The notes beneath the pieces are model-generated. The model saw only the letters and a program-made list of their open reading frames with translations. It ran no database searches and was not told where the DNA came from. Made by a program: the position numbers and the translations under genes. A stretch of 64,000 nucleotides of DNA. It comes from Sphingobacterium detergens (GTDB taxonomy: Bacteria > Bacteroidota > Bacteroidia > Sphingobacteriales > Sphingobacteriaceae). Positions 8,980 through 17,081 of this stretch are shown in pieces. The number at the start of each line of letters is the position of its first letter. Position 1 is the stretch's first letter. Location: NCBI RefSeq assembly GCF_003610355.1, contig NZ_RAPY01000001.1, forward strand, positions 930,001 to 994,000, read 5' to 3'.

Positions 8980-9324
8980 GTACCCACAGCCGAATTTGAC
9001 CTGACAGATACTATACCGAAAATAATCATTCAGGACACATATCTGGCATTCCCACATATATTTGAGGCAAGTTTCTTGACGGGTACAAAAGTAGCGCAAT
9101 TCGGCACGGAAATAAGGTTTGATAAGATAGTTGTAGGAAATCTAAAGGTATCGTCAGGCCAGATTTTTTAAGTTAAAAAAGGATATTTGCAGACACAGCA
9201 TCCCTATTTACGAGTAATACTATTTTGGACATATCTTTTATTTAAATAACTAAGATTCTTCGGAATAATGCGAACTATTTAGCGTACAAAAGCCATTTTT
9301 AACAGTAGCCTTTTTATACACAAT

Positions 9325-9765
9325 TTAATTTTTTAGCAAGCGTCCAATTTTATCGAAATACGGTGCTGGATCTTCTAAAAGAGTCGAAGCCTCATAAATA
9401 GCTTCTTCGAGTAATTTAACATCTTCAATCATACGATATTGTGCCAGAAATCTTACAGCAGCAAAAGCTCTAGCTTTAATAAATTCCCTGGCTGCTTCTT
9501 CATCACTCCCTTCATCTTCCAAATCAAAATAAATTTCGTCATGTTTTTCTACCAGGGCCTGAAGATAGTTCAATTCATCTTGAGAAATATCATCACTTGC
9601 CCTTAATTTCAAAATAATATTTTCAGCAGATTTATCTACAGCCAATTCTACCGCTTGATTAGAAAAATCAAGGGTGTACTGATAAACTCTTCTTAAGATT
9701 ACTTCATCAGAAAGAATATTGAGATCTGCTGATAAATTTTTGTTAACTGATGCTAGTCTATTCAT
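9325..9765 (-). CDS. Hypothetical acidic cytoplasmic protein (immunity-type context)
   Basis: A 146-residue, strongly acidic, mostly helical soluble protein with no signal peptide or transmembrane segment. A central acidic stretch reads FDLEDEGSDEEAARE. No family is recognised. It is the last gene in a minus-strand run of immunity-like genes (to 14209). A fragment homologous to the C-terminus of the DUF6896-like protein lies immediately upstream of its ATG, so it has been joined to the remains of an older cassette. Small, acidic and array-located, it could be an immunity protein, but that is inference. Confidence 0.5.
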   Translation of the reverse strand: MNRLASVNKNLSADLNILSDEVILRRVYQYTLDFSNQAVELAVDKSAENIILKLRASDDISQDELNYLQALVEKHDEIYFDLEDEGSDEEAAREFIKARAFAAVRFLAQYRMIEDVKLLEEAIYEASTLLEDPAPYFDKIGRLLKN

Positions 9766-9769
9766 TTTT

Positions 9770-9829
9770 TACTTTAAACCTCCCACACCGCCGAACACAA
9801 ACTTGACAAGAGCAATGCGTGAGTTCTAC
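9770..9829 (-). pseudogene. C-terminal scrap of a DUF6896-like gene
   Basis: The minus strand encodes IALVKFVFGGVGGLK and a stop at 9770-9772. Compare RTLVKLVFGGVVWEIYQI at the end of the intact gene at 13814-14209. The nucleotide match also covers the run CTTGTCAA. No upstream part of such a gene is present, so only the last ~17 codons survive. Confidence 0.5.
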
Positions 9830-9837
9830 TTCTTTTC

Positions 9838-9869
9838 TTATGTATTTAGCGGCACTGCTAAATACATAA
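9838..9869. repeat. Perfect inverted repeat
   Basis: A 13-base stem (9838-9850 pairing with 9857-9869) around a six-base loop. There is no T-run on either side, so it is not a typical terminator. It lies beside the DUF6896 scrap and may mark a recombination end. Confidence 0.6.
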
Positions 9870-9945
9870 AAGCCTTCGGACGCTTCGCTACCTCTCCTAT
9901 TGTTGTATCCATGTAGGTCCCAGTCGGACATTTTTGTTTAATATT

Positions 9946-10626
9946 TTAGGTCCATTTGAATTTTTGAAAAACTTGTTGCTGTTTTCTGTCGATGTATAGA
10001 CTGATCTCGTCTTCCCCGAAACCGCTATAATTATAACCTGTAAGTTTACCTATCAACTCGTTGCCGCGTGCTGTGGCGCCTGTAGAGTTTAGTTTCTCGT
10101 ATATTTTTCGCTCGTGGTTACTGTCACAGTTGGTATATGCTCCGCCTTGAACAAATAAGCCGGTTTCCAGATATTTATCCCTTGTTACCCAATAATTGAT
10201 AAGCCCTTTCACATAATGATAATATTCAAAAGAAACCCTCTTTCTACGTTCGTTCTGTACCGTAAAATAACTTTTCTTGACCTCTTCGTATGCTTTCTGT
10301 GTTAGATAGTCAGTCTTGTTCTGTTCGTATTCTTCCGCAGCTTCTGCGTACCAATCGCTTAAGTTATCAAACGTTTCAATACTGCTTAAGTCTCCGTTAA
10401 ATTTATATTTTTCTCCTGTCCAATCAAATTTGATAAAATTAAAATCAAACAGCTCATCTTTGAAATTTAAGTCAGGATCGCCATTTCCCCAAACGGTTAC
10501 AAAATGAACTTTGCCTTCGCCTTTGTTCAGGTCTTTTAAGTCGATTGTCAATAGAGGAAAAAATATGGTCTTGAAAATTGTCGAAGGTGCTTCAAAAACC
10601 TCATCAATTATTGGATATAATTTCAT
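9946..10626 (-). CDS. Hypothetical 226-residue cytoplasmic protein
   Basis: The ATG at 10626 is preferred over an in-frame TTG six bases upstream. The product is soluble, charged and lacks a signal peptide. The first half is beta-rich with WGNGDPDLNFKDELFDF, the centre is a helical segment rich in Glu/Lys/Tyr, and the end is YSGFGEDEISLYIDRKQQQ. No family is recognised. Position within an array of immunity-like genes suggests a related role. A pseudogene stump lies 78 bases upstream of its start. Confidence 0.5.
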   Translation of the reverse strand: MKLYPIIDEVFEAPSTIFKTIFFPLLTIDLKDLNKGEGKVHFVTVWGNGDPDLNFKDELFDFNFIKFDWTGEKYKFNGDLSSIETFDNLSDWYAEAAEEYEQNKTDYLTQKAYEEVKKSYFTVQNERRKRVSFEYYHYVKGLINYWVTRDKYLETGLFVQGGAYTNCDSNHERKIYEKLNSTGATARGNELIGKLTGYNYSGFGEDEISLYIDRKQQQVFQKFKWT

Positions 10627-10704
10627 AAACAAGTTTTTTTCGTTTATTGTTTGTAATATGTTTTGGGTTCAACCCGCTTGATGCAAAATCCATTTGAATG
10701 GTAT

Positions 10705-10846
10705 CTATTCTTCTCTCCATTCAACACCCTGATACATTTTCCCTGTTAATAGATAAAATTGCAGTATTTCTAAACCATCTTTATTATCAACAAGCAATGC
10801 CGTAGAGTACTCATCCCTTTGCCCATTTGTCAATATTATTTCCCCG
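10705..10846 (-). pseudogene. C-terminal stump of another small cytoplasmic gene
   Basis: Beginning within the last codons of the SMI1/KNR4 gene, in a different frame, the minus strand reads LTNGQRDEYSTALLVDN, then KDGLEILQFYLLTGKMYQG and ends VEWREE at a TAG (10705-10707). The sequence is protein-like but has no start. It is likely the surviving end of an immunity-type gene deleted in front. Confidence 0.45.
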
Positions 10847-11879
10847 CAATTTCTTTTAAAAAGGTTAGGAAGTTGTCTGCATATAATTCAAATTTCCATT
10901 CACCACTCCCGTGTATACTTGTATAAATTGGTGCATCATTTTCCGTTATTTCATTAATGTCTATGCAATACGGATCAGCTCCTGCATCAGCAATTACAAC
11001 AAAATTCTTTGGCCAATCGGCAATTGATTTATTAGTTACCGGATTAAATGAATAGCCTTCCTGTCTATTTATCAGGTCGGAAGCTCCATATAAATGCAAA
11101 CCTTGAAAGTATTTTTTGCTGTCAATAAATACGTTTAAAGGCGAGTAGTTTTTAAGGAACAACAAATAATTTTCCGGTAATTTCCATTTTTTCTCTATGT
11201 TTAAAATGTCGGTTTCGTCTGCAATAACGAGCCAGTTTGTCGGGTTTGATAGGTCTCGGTTTTTAGCTCTTTCTGTTTCAAGTTTTTTGTTAAGTTTTGA
11301 AGCAATTTTTTCAAGTTCTGTTTTTGGGTTCTCTAGCGAAATATGAGTTTTCGGTTCAGGATAGCCACCACCGTCTTGAAAGCCATTTTTCTGCCAGATT
11401 TCTATTTCTTCTATTCTTAAATCTGCTACTTTCCAATATCCTGGGTCTTTAGGTAGTTCTCGGTCAAAAGCTTGTTTGCTAAATAATGAGATACTTTTAA
11501 TTGCTTTTGCACGGATTGAAGTATTAAAACTTTCGTTTTTTAGAATTTCGATCAGTGCCGGAAATGATTTTTTGCCGCTGGTTTTTAATAGCCCGTCAAT
11601 GCCCCAATAGGTTAATTCAGGTTGAGTGATACACCATTCGAAAAAGTCAGCGTAGTTAGCTTCATCTTCGTTTACAAGTTCTATAATATCCGTCAGCAGA
11701 AAATTTCGCCAATGCAAAATTTGTCCATTCCTTGCGTAATCTGTTAAGATATTCAAAACATATTCTCTGTCAGTTGATGAATATTTTTTCAACAATTTTT
11801 CTGTCAGTTTGGAAAATTTACCCCCATCTGTTTCATCAATTATTTGTTGACTTAATTTCTGTAAGCTTTTGTCTGTCAT
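10836..11879 (-). CDS. SMI1/KNR4-family protein with HEAT-like N-terminus
   Basis: A 347-residue soluble protein. Residues 1 to about 165 are helical, with a HEAT-like unit (FPALIEILKNESFNTSIR). Residues about 205-345 form an SMI1/KNR4 (SUKH) domain: the segment IEKKWKLPENYLLFLKNYSP is typical of its first helices, followed by a beta region ending WKFELYADNFLTFLKEIAG. SUKH proteins in bacteria are the commonest immunity proteins against nuclease-type polymorphic toxins. No toxin gene is nearby. It lies in the middle of the immunity-like array, so neutralisation of foreign toxins is the favoured role. Confidence 0.75.
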   Translation of the reverse strand: MTDKSLQKLSQQIIDETDGGKFSKLTEKLLKKYSSTDREYVLNILTDYARNGQILHWRNFLLTDIIELVNEDEANYADFFEWCITQPELTYWGIDGLLKTSGKKSFPALIEILKNESFNTSIRAKAIKSISLFSKQAFDRELPKDPGYWKVADLRIEEIEIWQKNGFQDGGGYPEPKTHISLENPKTELEKIASKLNKKLETERAKNRDLSNPTNWLVIADETDILNIEKKWKLPENYLLFLKNYSPLNVFIDSKKYFQGLHLYGASDLINRQEGYSFNPVTNKSIADWPKNFVVIADAGADPYCIDINEITENDAPIYTSIHGSGEWKFELYADNFLTFLKEIAGK

Positions 11880-11974
11880 AAAATTACTATCAAATTATAT
11901 CCGTCTCGTCGTCTTTAAACATAATTTGTATAGGATTTTTTGAATTTGATTTCAAGGCAAGTAATTGATTTACT

Positions 11975-12562
11975 TTATCCAGAAATTCGCTCCCTATGAA
12001 TATTATAAAGGTCAAATTTAGGATGTTTCCAAAATTTCTCTAATCCAAGTGTGGAGATAACATCAATCTCCGTTGCATATATGGGGTAAATACCTTTAAT
12101 ATAAATATTATATCCGGCACCAATATCAATATTTTCATAGTTACTTTTGTCTCTAAAAATGGATGGTGCAAATACTAAAAAACCGTCCATTTCGGAATCG
12201 TTAGCAATCTTTTCCCCAAAATTGATAGGGTTTCCATAGGAAAAAGGGCATTTATTTCGTAGCCAGTTTGCTAAGTAACCCGACACTCTCCCCCAGGCAA
12301 AGTCATCTGATCTTACTGTTAATGTAAGTTCGGGCCTTCCATTTCGCCAATCGGGATGATGTCCCAAGGAAAGACCATATGTAAATGATGTAATCATGCC
12401 CTTTTCGGGTATATTCTCGTATACAATTGTTGTAACATCCGGAAGATCTTCATCTAAACTGTCTTCTTTAAACAAAAGTGGTGTTTTCTTAAATACGCTA
12501 TTCAGATGATTTAAGTATCGCTCCGCGGGTGTTGTCTGTTTTTGAAATAGTTTCTTGAACAT
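11975..12562 (-). CDS. SUFU-domain (suppressor-of-fused-like) protein, possibly frameshifted at C-terminus
   Basis: From ATG 12562 (preferred because MFKKLFQKQTTPAERYLNHL is a natural N-terminus) the product is 195 residues. The segment FTYGLSLGHHPDWRNGRPEL is the bacterial SUFU-domain signature, and LGLEKFWKHPKFDLYNIHR lies near the end. SUFU proteins occur in bacteria mainly as immunity proteins. After NIHR the reading frame stops within four codons, but a +1 frame continues directly as SEFLDKVNQLLALKSNSK and ends KDDETDII at 11890-11892. Removing one G from the GGG near 12000 would join them, giving about 223 residues. So the C-terminus is either lost by mutation or affected by a base error. 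Confidence 0.7.
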   Translation of the reverse strand: MFKKLFQKQTTPAERYLNHLNSVFKKTPLLFKEDSLDEDLPDVTTIVYENIPEKGMITSFTYGLSLGHHPDWRNGRPELTLTVRSDDFAWGRVSGYLANWLRNKCPFSYGNPINFGEKIANDSEMDGFLVFAPSIFRDKSNYENIDIGAGYNIYIKGIYPIYATEIDVISTLGLEKFWKHPKFDLYNIHRERISG

Positions 12563-12808
12563 TTTTTCATTGCCATTTTTAACACCGGACCTAATAGCCG
12601 GCCTGACATCAATATAAGGAAGTTTCAGCAAAAAATAAAAAAGAATTTCTACCTTTTGATCGTGTATTCCCATCGAGTATATTCTTTTTCAAATATACTG
12701 GACAATTGCAAATATTTTAGCTGATATTTTGCCTAGGAAAATTGATAGTATTTTAAGGGTTTTGCAAAGTAGCGCGTGTATCTGTTATGAACCTTCAAAA
12801 TTTCTAAC

Positions 12809-12829
12809 TTTATCCAATAATTGGATAAA
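12809..12829. repeat. AT-rich palindrome after the 12837-13310 gene
   Basis: A near-perfect palindrome built on TTATCCAATAATTGGATAA, positioned directly downstream of the minus-strand stop codon. It could act as a weak terminator or as a protein-binding site; there is no T-run. Confidence 0.45.
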
Positions 12830-12836
12830 TCGAAGG

Positions 12837-13310
12837 TCATTCAAAGTTTAATGCTGTCAAAATTTTTATTGTTTTTGCTTTATCGCCATTTAAAGCCTTT
12901 TCATACTCAAATACAAGTCCGGTAGTCAGTAATCTTTGATCATCTGTAAGTCCATCAAAACTCATACATTTCTCCGCTATGATATAATCAACCCACTGTC
13001 CTTTAATAAATTGTTGTAATTGTCCAAACGCAGGCTTTCCGGCTTCTCTGCCTTCTATCCTTGTTGGAATAATAAAGTCCTGTTGACAATTTTTAGGTTG
13101 GTCTGCAATTATTATCCAATCCTCTTCATTAATGCCATAATCTTCAAAGCAACATTCAATCGCATCTTCCATAGTGCAAAAGAAATGATCCCAATCTGCA
13201 GAGCTGTCCTGTAAACTGTAATACCCAAAAAGATAAACTCCGCCTTCTGCCTGACAAAGCATAAGTTTTTTTGTTTTTCCGTCTACGTCTTTGAATACTA
13301 CTTTTCTCAT
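12837..13310 (-). CDS. Conserved small cytoplasmic protein (immunity-like)
   Basis: A 157-residue acidic soluble protein. Notable segments are GVYLFGYYSLQDSSADWDHFF, trimmed here to GVYLFGYYSLQDSSADWDHF, then CFEDYGINEEDWIIIADQP and an even C-terminal helix. I recall related proteins as single genes near toxins or in immunity clusters of Bacteroidota, without an assigned mechanism. A piece of this gene is duplicated at 22315-22379 in a decayed copy of the operon. An AT-rich palindrome (12809-12829) lies just past its stop and may be its terminator. Confidence 0.55.
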   Translation of the reverse strand: MRKVVFKDVDGKTKKLMLCQAEGGVYLFGYYSLQDSSADWDHFFCTMEDAIECCFEDYGINEEDWIIIADQPKNCQQDFIIPTRIEGREAGKPAFGQLQQFIKGQWVDYIIAEKCMSFDGLTDDQRLLTTGLVFEYEKALNGDKAKTIKILTALNFE

Positions 13311-13389
13311 AACATTTTGAAGATGATTAGTTTACTAGGAGTGTTAAACAGTGTTAACAGATATTTTGGATTCATTTACTATAGAATTA

Positions 13390-13776
13390 TTACCTATAAT
13401 ATTTTGACCAAGCTTCGAAATAGGGCTGTAGCTTTTCGCTCAGATTCATCTTGACAAATTGCCTATCAACTCCCCTCTCTGTATATAATATTTCAAGAAT
13501 ACCAATATGCACAATATTGATAATTTCACTATTATGACTTTGTCCAATAAAATTAATATAATCAAATGATCTTTCGACAAAAGGGCTTGTACAATCTGCT
13601 ATGATCTGGCCACCAAGATATGTCGCAAATTCATTCATAAATAAATATGTTGAGCGATCTGAGAAAAGACTATACTCTCCCATTTCAACGATATCCTTAT
13701 ACTCTGGTACTTTATCAAACAAAACACCGATTAATGTATCAAAAATAAAAACATCAATTTCTTCTAATGGTTTCAT
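13390..13776 (-). CDS. Small cytoplasmic protein, DUF7674-like (immunity-type)
   Basis: The long open frame starts inside the upstream gene (13899). The better start is the ATG at 13776, 37 bases after the stop of the DUF6896-like gene, giving 128 residues beginning MKPLEEIDVFIFDTL. The segment CTSPFVERSFDYINFIGQS and the following NIVHIGILEILYTE are characteristic of a small conserved family I recall as DUF7674, frequent in toxin-immunity neighbourhoods. Mostly helical, no signal peptide. It is in one transcription unit with the genes on both sides. The end of this gene is also represented in the scar at 22379-22402. Confidence 0.6.
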   Translation of the reverse strand: MKPLEEIDVFIFDTLIGVLFDKVPEYKDIVEMGEYSLFSDRSTYLFMNEFATYLGGQIIADCTSPFVERSFDYINFIGQSHNSEIINIVHIGILEILYTERGVDRQFVKMNLSEKLQPYFEAWSKYYR

Positions 13777-13813
13777 ATGGAGTTTCAAATATGAGTAAAA
13801 ATAAGAATTTGTT

Positions 13814-14209
13814 CTAAATCTGATATATCTCCCAAACCACGCCACCAAATACCAATTTGACAAGAGTCCTGTCTTCAACGAGTGGATGTAGTGCTTCATG
13901 TAGTTCCGATTCCTCCAATTTATCTATTCCATATGCCTTATTGGTTAAAATAAATTCGCTCATTTTCCATATTGAAAACTTAATGGGATATTCATTGGTA
14001 GGCATAAAGTCAAATTCACATACAATACCTTCTTTCTCTAAACGACAGCCTGCACCATGAAAATGGTATTTGAACTCACCAATATTTCCCGAACGATTCC
14101 GGCTACTCTTTTGTTCAAACTCATTAATATCGGGAGAAAACTGGCTTTTGAAGTCTTCTATTAAAGAAACATAGTCCTGTAATACCTTTCTCAAATCTAG
14201 TTTAATCAT
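13814..14209 (-). CDS. DUF6896-like small protein (immunity-type), first gene of the array
   Basis: The ATG at 14209 is chosen over an upstream TTG. The 131-residue product is soluble, with an N-terminal helix, a central beta segment (FKYHFHGAGCRLEKEGIVCE), and the C-terminus ALHPLVEDRTLVKLVFGG then VVWEIYQI. The H-x-G-x-G-C segment and the ending fit what I recall of DUF6896. It opens the minus-strand array and its leader (14214-14292) is duplicated at 22431-22510. A remnant of a second copy of the C-terminus lies at 9770-9829. Immunity function is inferred from context. Confidence 0.6.
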   Translation of the reverse strand: MIKLDLRKVLQDYVSLIEDFKSQFSPDINEFEQKSSRNRSGNIGEFKYHFHGAGCRLEKEGIVCEFDFMPTNEYPIKFSIWKMSEFILTNKAYGIDKLEESELHEALHPLVEDRTLVKLVFGGVVWEIYQI

Positions 14210-14390
14210 ACTCAATCAAGATACAAAATGGATACGTATATTATAGCTTCTGAGTTATATATTTTGTCTTTTGAATCCTGTTTTGTAAATTCAAAAATAG
14301 GAAGCCATATTTTAGGGAAGGCGAAAAGATAACCTTTAAAAATTACTATTATTGGACGCGTCATTATGGGAAAAGTTTAGTTATTATTAG

Positions 14391-14837
14391 ATGGAAATGA
14401 TCATTTATTGCGGGATCCAAGCGAGCGGAAAGAGTTCTTTCTACAAAGAAAATCACTTTAATAGCCATGTTCGAATTTCGATGGATCTCCTCAATACGCG
14501 CAATAAAGAAAATAGATTCATCAAAACGTGTTTGGAAAGCCAGCAAGCTTTTGTAGTAGATAATACTAACCCGACCAGGCTAGACCGCTTAAAGTATATT
14601 GAAATAGCTAAAGCATATAAATACAAAGTTATCGGCTACTACTTTAGCTCTACCCTGCAGTCCTCGCTGGAAAGAAATCGTACGAGGATAAATAAAGAAA
14701 GGATTCCTGATATCGGCATTCGCGGCACGCATAAGAAGTTACAAATACCAGCTCTCGATGAAGGTTTTGACAAATTATATTATGTGTCATTAGATGCAGA
14801 AGGATTTATAATTAAAGACTGGCAAAATGAAGTTTGA
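14391..14837 (+). CDS. P-loop polynucleotide-kinase-like protein
   Basis: A 148-residue single-domain kinase. Walker A is GIQASGKS (residues 8-15, Lys14), followed by SMD with Asp32 in the place of the catalytic Asp of T4 polynucleotide kinase, a VVDNTNPT strand (Asp57), and an arginine-rich lid helix RNRTRINKERIP (95-106). This matches the PNKP/T4-Pnk-like 5'-OH kinase group of AAA/P-loop kinases, without phosphatase or ligase domain. Its last 11 bases overlap the next gene, a Thg1-like polymerase, implying translational coupling. Together they can be read as 5'-end RNA processing: the kinase makes 5'-phosphates that the polymerase can use. Confidence 0.8.
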   Translation: MEMIIYCGIQASGKSSFYKENHFNSHVRISMDLLNTRNKENRFIKTCLESQQAFVVDNTNPTRLDRLKYIEIAKAYKYKVIGYYFSSTLQSSLERNRTRINKERIPDIGIRGTHKKLQIPALDEGFDKLYYVSLDAEGFIIKDWQNEV

Positions 14838-15597
14838 TGATCTAGATAAGAAATTACGTATTTATGAGACTTATCAGGACAGGCAGGTCCTACCTGGAAT
14901 GTATATGGTCGCGCGGATAGATGGTAGGAATTTTACTAAACTGACAAAAGAAAAACATCCTTTCCAAGCGCCATTCGATGAGAAATTTAGGGATATGATG
15001 GTCGAGACAGTCAAACACTTGATGTGCTGCGGGTTTAATATCATATATGGATTTACTGAAAGCGATGAAATCTCGTTGCTATTCCACTTGCATGAGAATA
15101 CTTTTGGGCGAAAAACCAGAAAACTGATTTCTATCTTGGCTGGTGAAGCAAGTGCCAAATTCTCCTCAATGCTGGGCGATGTCGCTGCTTTCGATTGTAG
15201 AATTTCCGAACTGCCCAATTCGCAGCTTGTCGAAGACTATTTCAGATGGCGGAATGAAGATGCGCACAGAAATGCGTTAAATGCACATTGTTACTGGAAC
15301 CTAAGGCGAGAAGGGCTTAATAAAAATGAAGCTACCAAACGAATTGAAGGTTTTAGTGTTTCGATGAAAAATGAATTGCTGCATACGTATGGCATAAATT
15401 TCAATGATCTACCGAACTGGCAAAAGAGAGGAATCGGAATATATTGGGAGAATGTGAAATCAACTGGCATCAATCCGCTATCAAACGAAACAGTCGAGGT
15501 AACCCGGAGACAATTGACCGCCGATATGGAACTGCCCATGGGAGACGCCTATAATCGTTATATCGCTGAGCTGATTCAAAAGAACGAAATTCTATAA
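14827..15597 (+). CDS. Thg1-like 3'-5' RNA polymerase (tRNA-His guanylyltransferase family)
   Basis: A 256-residue member of the Thg1/TLP family. The two-metal catalytic residues are present: ARIDGRNFTKL with Asp32 and YGFTESDEISLLF with Asp80-Glu81. The next landmark, DAHRNALNAHCYWNLRREG (from about residue 145), sits where eukaryotic Thg1 has HINNLYN and keeps H, N and N but not the full motif, consistent with a bacterial Thg1-like protein. Such enzymes add nucleotides to RNA 5' ends in the reverse direction and repair 5'-truncated tRNAs. Most bacteria encode G-1 of tRNA-His, so a repair role is more likely than tRNA-His maturation. Starts inside the kinase gene by 11 bases. Confidence 0.9.
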   Translation: MKFDDLDKKLRIYETYQDRQVLPGMYMVARIDGRNFTKLTKEKHPFQAPFDEKFRDMMVETVKHLMCCGFNIIYGFTESDEISLLFHLHENTFGRKTRKLISILAGEASAKFSSMLGDVAAFDCRISELPNSQLVEDYFRWRNEDAHRNALNAHCYWNLRREGLNKNEATKRIEGFSVSMKNELLHTYGINFNDLPNWQKRGIGIYWENVKSTGINPLSNETVEVTRRQLTADMELPMGDAYNRYIAELIQKNEIL

Positions 15598-15648
15598 ATC
15601 AGGAATATGATGGTACAAATTACAAAGTGGTTATTTGTTACTAATACG

Positions 15649-16383
15649 ATGAAAATTTCCTGGATTCGTAAGACACTATTTCTATTAATTTTATCGATAC
15701 CGATGTTATCTGAGGCAGTGGGCCAATCCTCTATTTTGGATTCCATACGTAATAACTTAGTTGTGATCAATCATCAATCATTGATTGACTTCTTGCATGC
15801 TGATCCAAAGACTAATTTTGTCATTGATGCGATGGGATATTCAGTAAATGAAAAAGACAAGCTCAATCAAAAACTGGCTCACATTAAAAACCAGATTGTT
15901 TCTTTTGATTACATAAAAAACGGTGGACAGATCGGTTGTAATCCGAACGATCTCATTGTTATCTGTACAAAGGATTTCCTTAAAAAGAAACGGACAAAAT
16001 CGATGGGAATAAATAAAAACATAGCCATCGATTCTCTTCCAGAAATGAACGAGGTATTTCCTGAGCCTCCAGATGGCCCAGATGGATTCAAAAATTGGAT
16101 TATCAGTAATTATAAAGCACCGAGAGCTGCTAAGAACGCAAAAGTAACCGGCAAACTGATCGTTAATTTTACGGTTGAGAAAGATGGTAGTCTTAGTGAT
16201 TTTCAGATAACAAAAGACACTGGTTATCAAACAGGCGAAGCTCTGATGGAATTGATTAGGCAATCTAGGTCATGGAAACCTGGATATCAAAATGGGCTTG
16301 CTGTAAAATGCGGATACACCTTCCCGCTCTTGTTTAGCGCAGGGATGCTAAAATTAGAAAACAAAGCAAGAAAAACTAAATAA
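15649..16383 (+). CDS. Exported TonB C-terminal-domain protein
   Basis: The ATG at 15649 (245 residues) is preferred over 15607 since it gives a proper signal peptide ending near EAVGQ. Residues about 160-240 form a TonB C-terminal domain: VTGKLIVNFTVEKDGSLSDF, then SRSWKPGYQNGLAVK and a beta strand. Unlike true TonB it has no uncleaved anchor or Pro-rich linker; such TonB-C proteins are common in Bacteroidota. The middle region is unassigned. It follows the Thg1-like gene by 51 bases, but nothing suggests a joint function. Confidence 0.7.
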   Translation: MKISWIRKTLFLLILSIPMLSEAVGQSSILDSIRNNLVVINHQSLIDFLHADPKTNFVIDAMGYSVNEKDKLNQKLAHIKNQIVSFDYIKNGGQIGCNPNDLIVICTKDFLKKKRTKSMGINKNIAIDSLPEMNEVFPEPPDGPDGFKNWIISNYKAPRAAKNAKVTGKLIVNFTVEKDGSLSDFQITKDTGYQTGEALMELIRQSRSWKPGYQNGLAVKCGYTFPLLFSAGMLKLENKARKTK

Positions 16384-16390
16384 TTAAGGT

Positions 16391-16849
16391 GTGGAACAAA
16401 CCAAATTATTATGGTTAGGAAAAACGTATAAATTTCCTCATAGGGTATATACCTCTATCACGAAAACCAAGATCGAAACAATGGTTAGTTTTGAGGGACT
16501 TAGTCTGATGACCCGCCACCACGACGGGTACATTTGTGAGATAGCAAAAACTTTGGATAAAAGACTTCTTTACTGAAAACATATCATACAAAAGGACAAT
16601 TCGAAGTAGAGTAGTAAGCTATTGTATCCTGGGATACCATTGATAACAGAAGAGCCAAAATCGTATTTCCTAGGATATCTGGAAAAGGTACGACTGGGAT
16701 ATACATTGGCAGCCTATGGGCAGACTCTTCAAAAGTCCGATTTAATCTTTACCGAGCAGATCTAAAAATGCAAAACGAAGAGGATCTTCTTAAAGCGATT
16801 AAGACATTGAGATTCCACAAACGTAATATAGATAATGAAGAGAATTAAC
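16391..16849 (+). pseudogene. Decayed gene of unknown family
   Basis: A GTG-started frame (16391-16576) encodes SFEGLSLMTRHHDGYICEIA, then the coding signal moves to another frame. There it reads KTYHTKGQFEVE, two stop codons near 16612-16617, and a long protein-like stretch WDTIDNRRAKIVFPRISGKG through IYIGSLWADSSKVRFNLYRA to a stop at 16847-16849. Together the pieces form one ~150-codon gene disrupted by a frameshift and stops. The family is not recognised. Confidence 0.5.
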
Positions 16850-17081
16850 GCTCCCCTATTTGTACATATCTGTTTTGTAATTTTGGCTTTTTGTGCTTTA
16901 TTCATAGACCGCGATTGCCTAAGGTACATTACCGAGAATTTAAATTTTACATTTGAATAATTGGAATAACGTTCGCCAACACGTCTTAAAATGGTATATA
17001 TGCGAAAGCAAATCATTTCTTATTTTAAGTAAACTCTTTAATAGCTTTTGTAAATTTGGTAAAAATCTATTTCGCCCGATT
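16850..17081. other. AT-rich spacer before the ClbS-like gene
   Basis: No gene is supported here. The frame of the downstream gene is open back to 16953 from a TTG, but that extension does not look like protein. Confidence 0.45.

Noticed and set aside
8980..9171. Plus-strand frame translating to VPTAEFDLTDTIPKIIIQD and ending VGNLKVSSGQIF
   Set aside because: It has no ATG start and begins at the border of the 125 bp repeat. It is weakly reminiscent of an exported or DUF4241-like N-terminus, but the evidence is too thin to call it even as a pseudogene.
9946..14209. Search for a polymorphic toxin or Rhs gene among the immunity-like genes
   Set aside because: No long protein with toxin, RHS or secretion-type domains is found on either strand, so no toxin-immunity pair was called.
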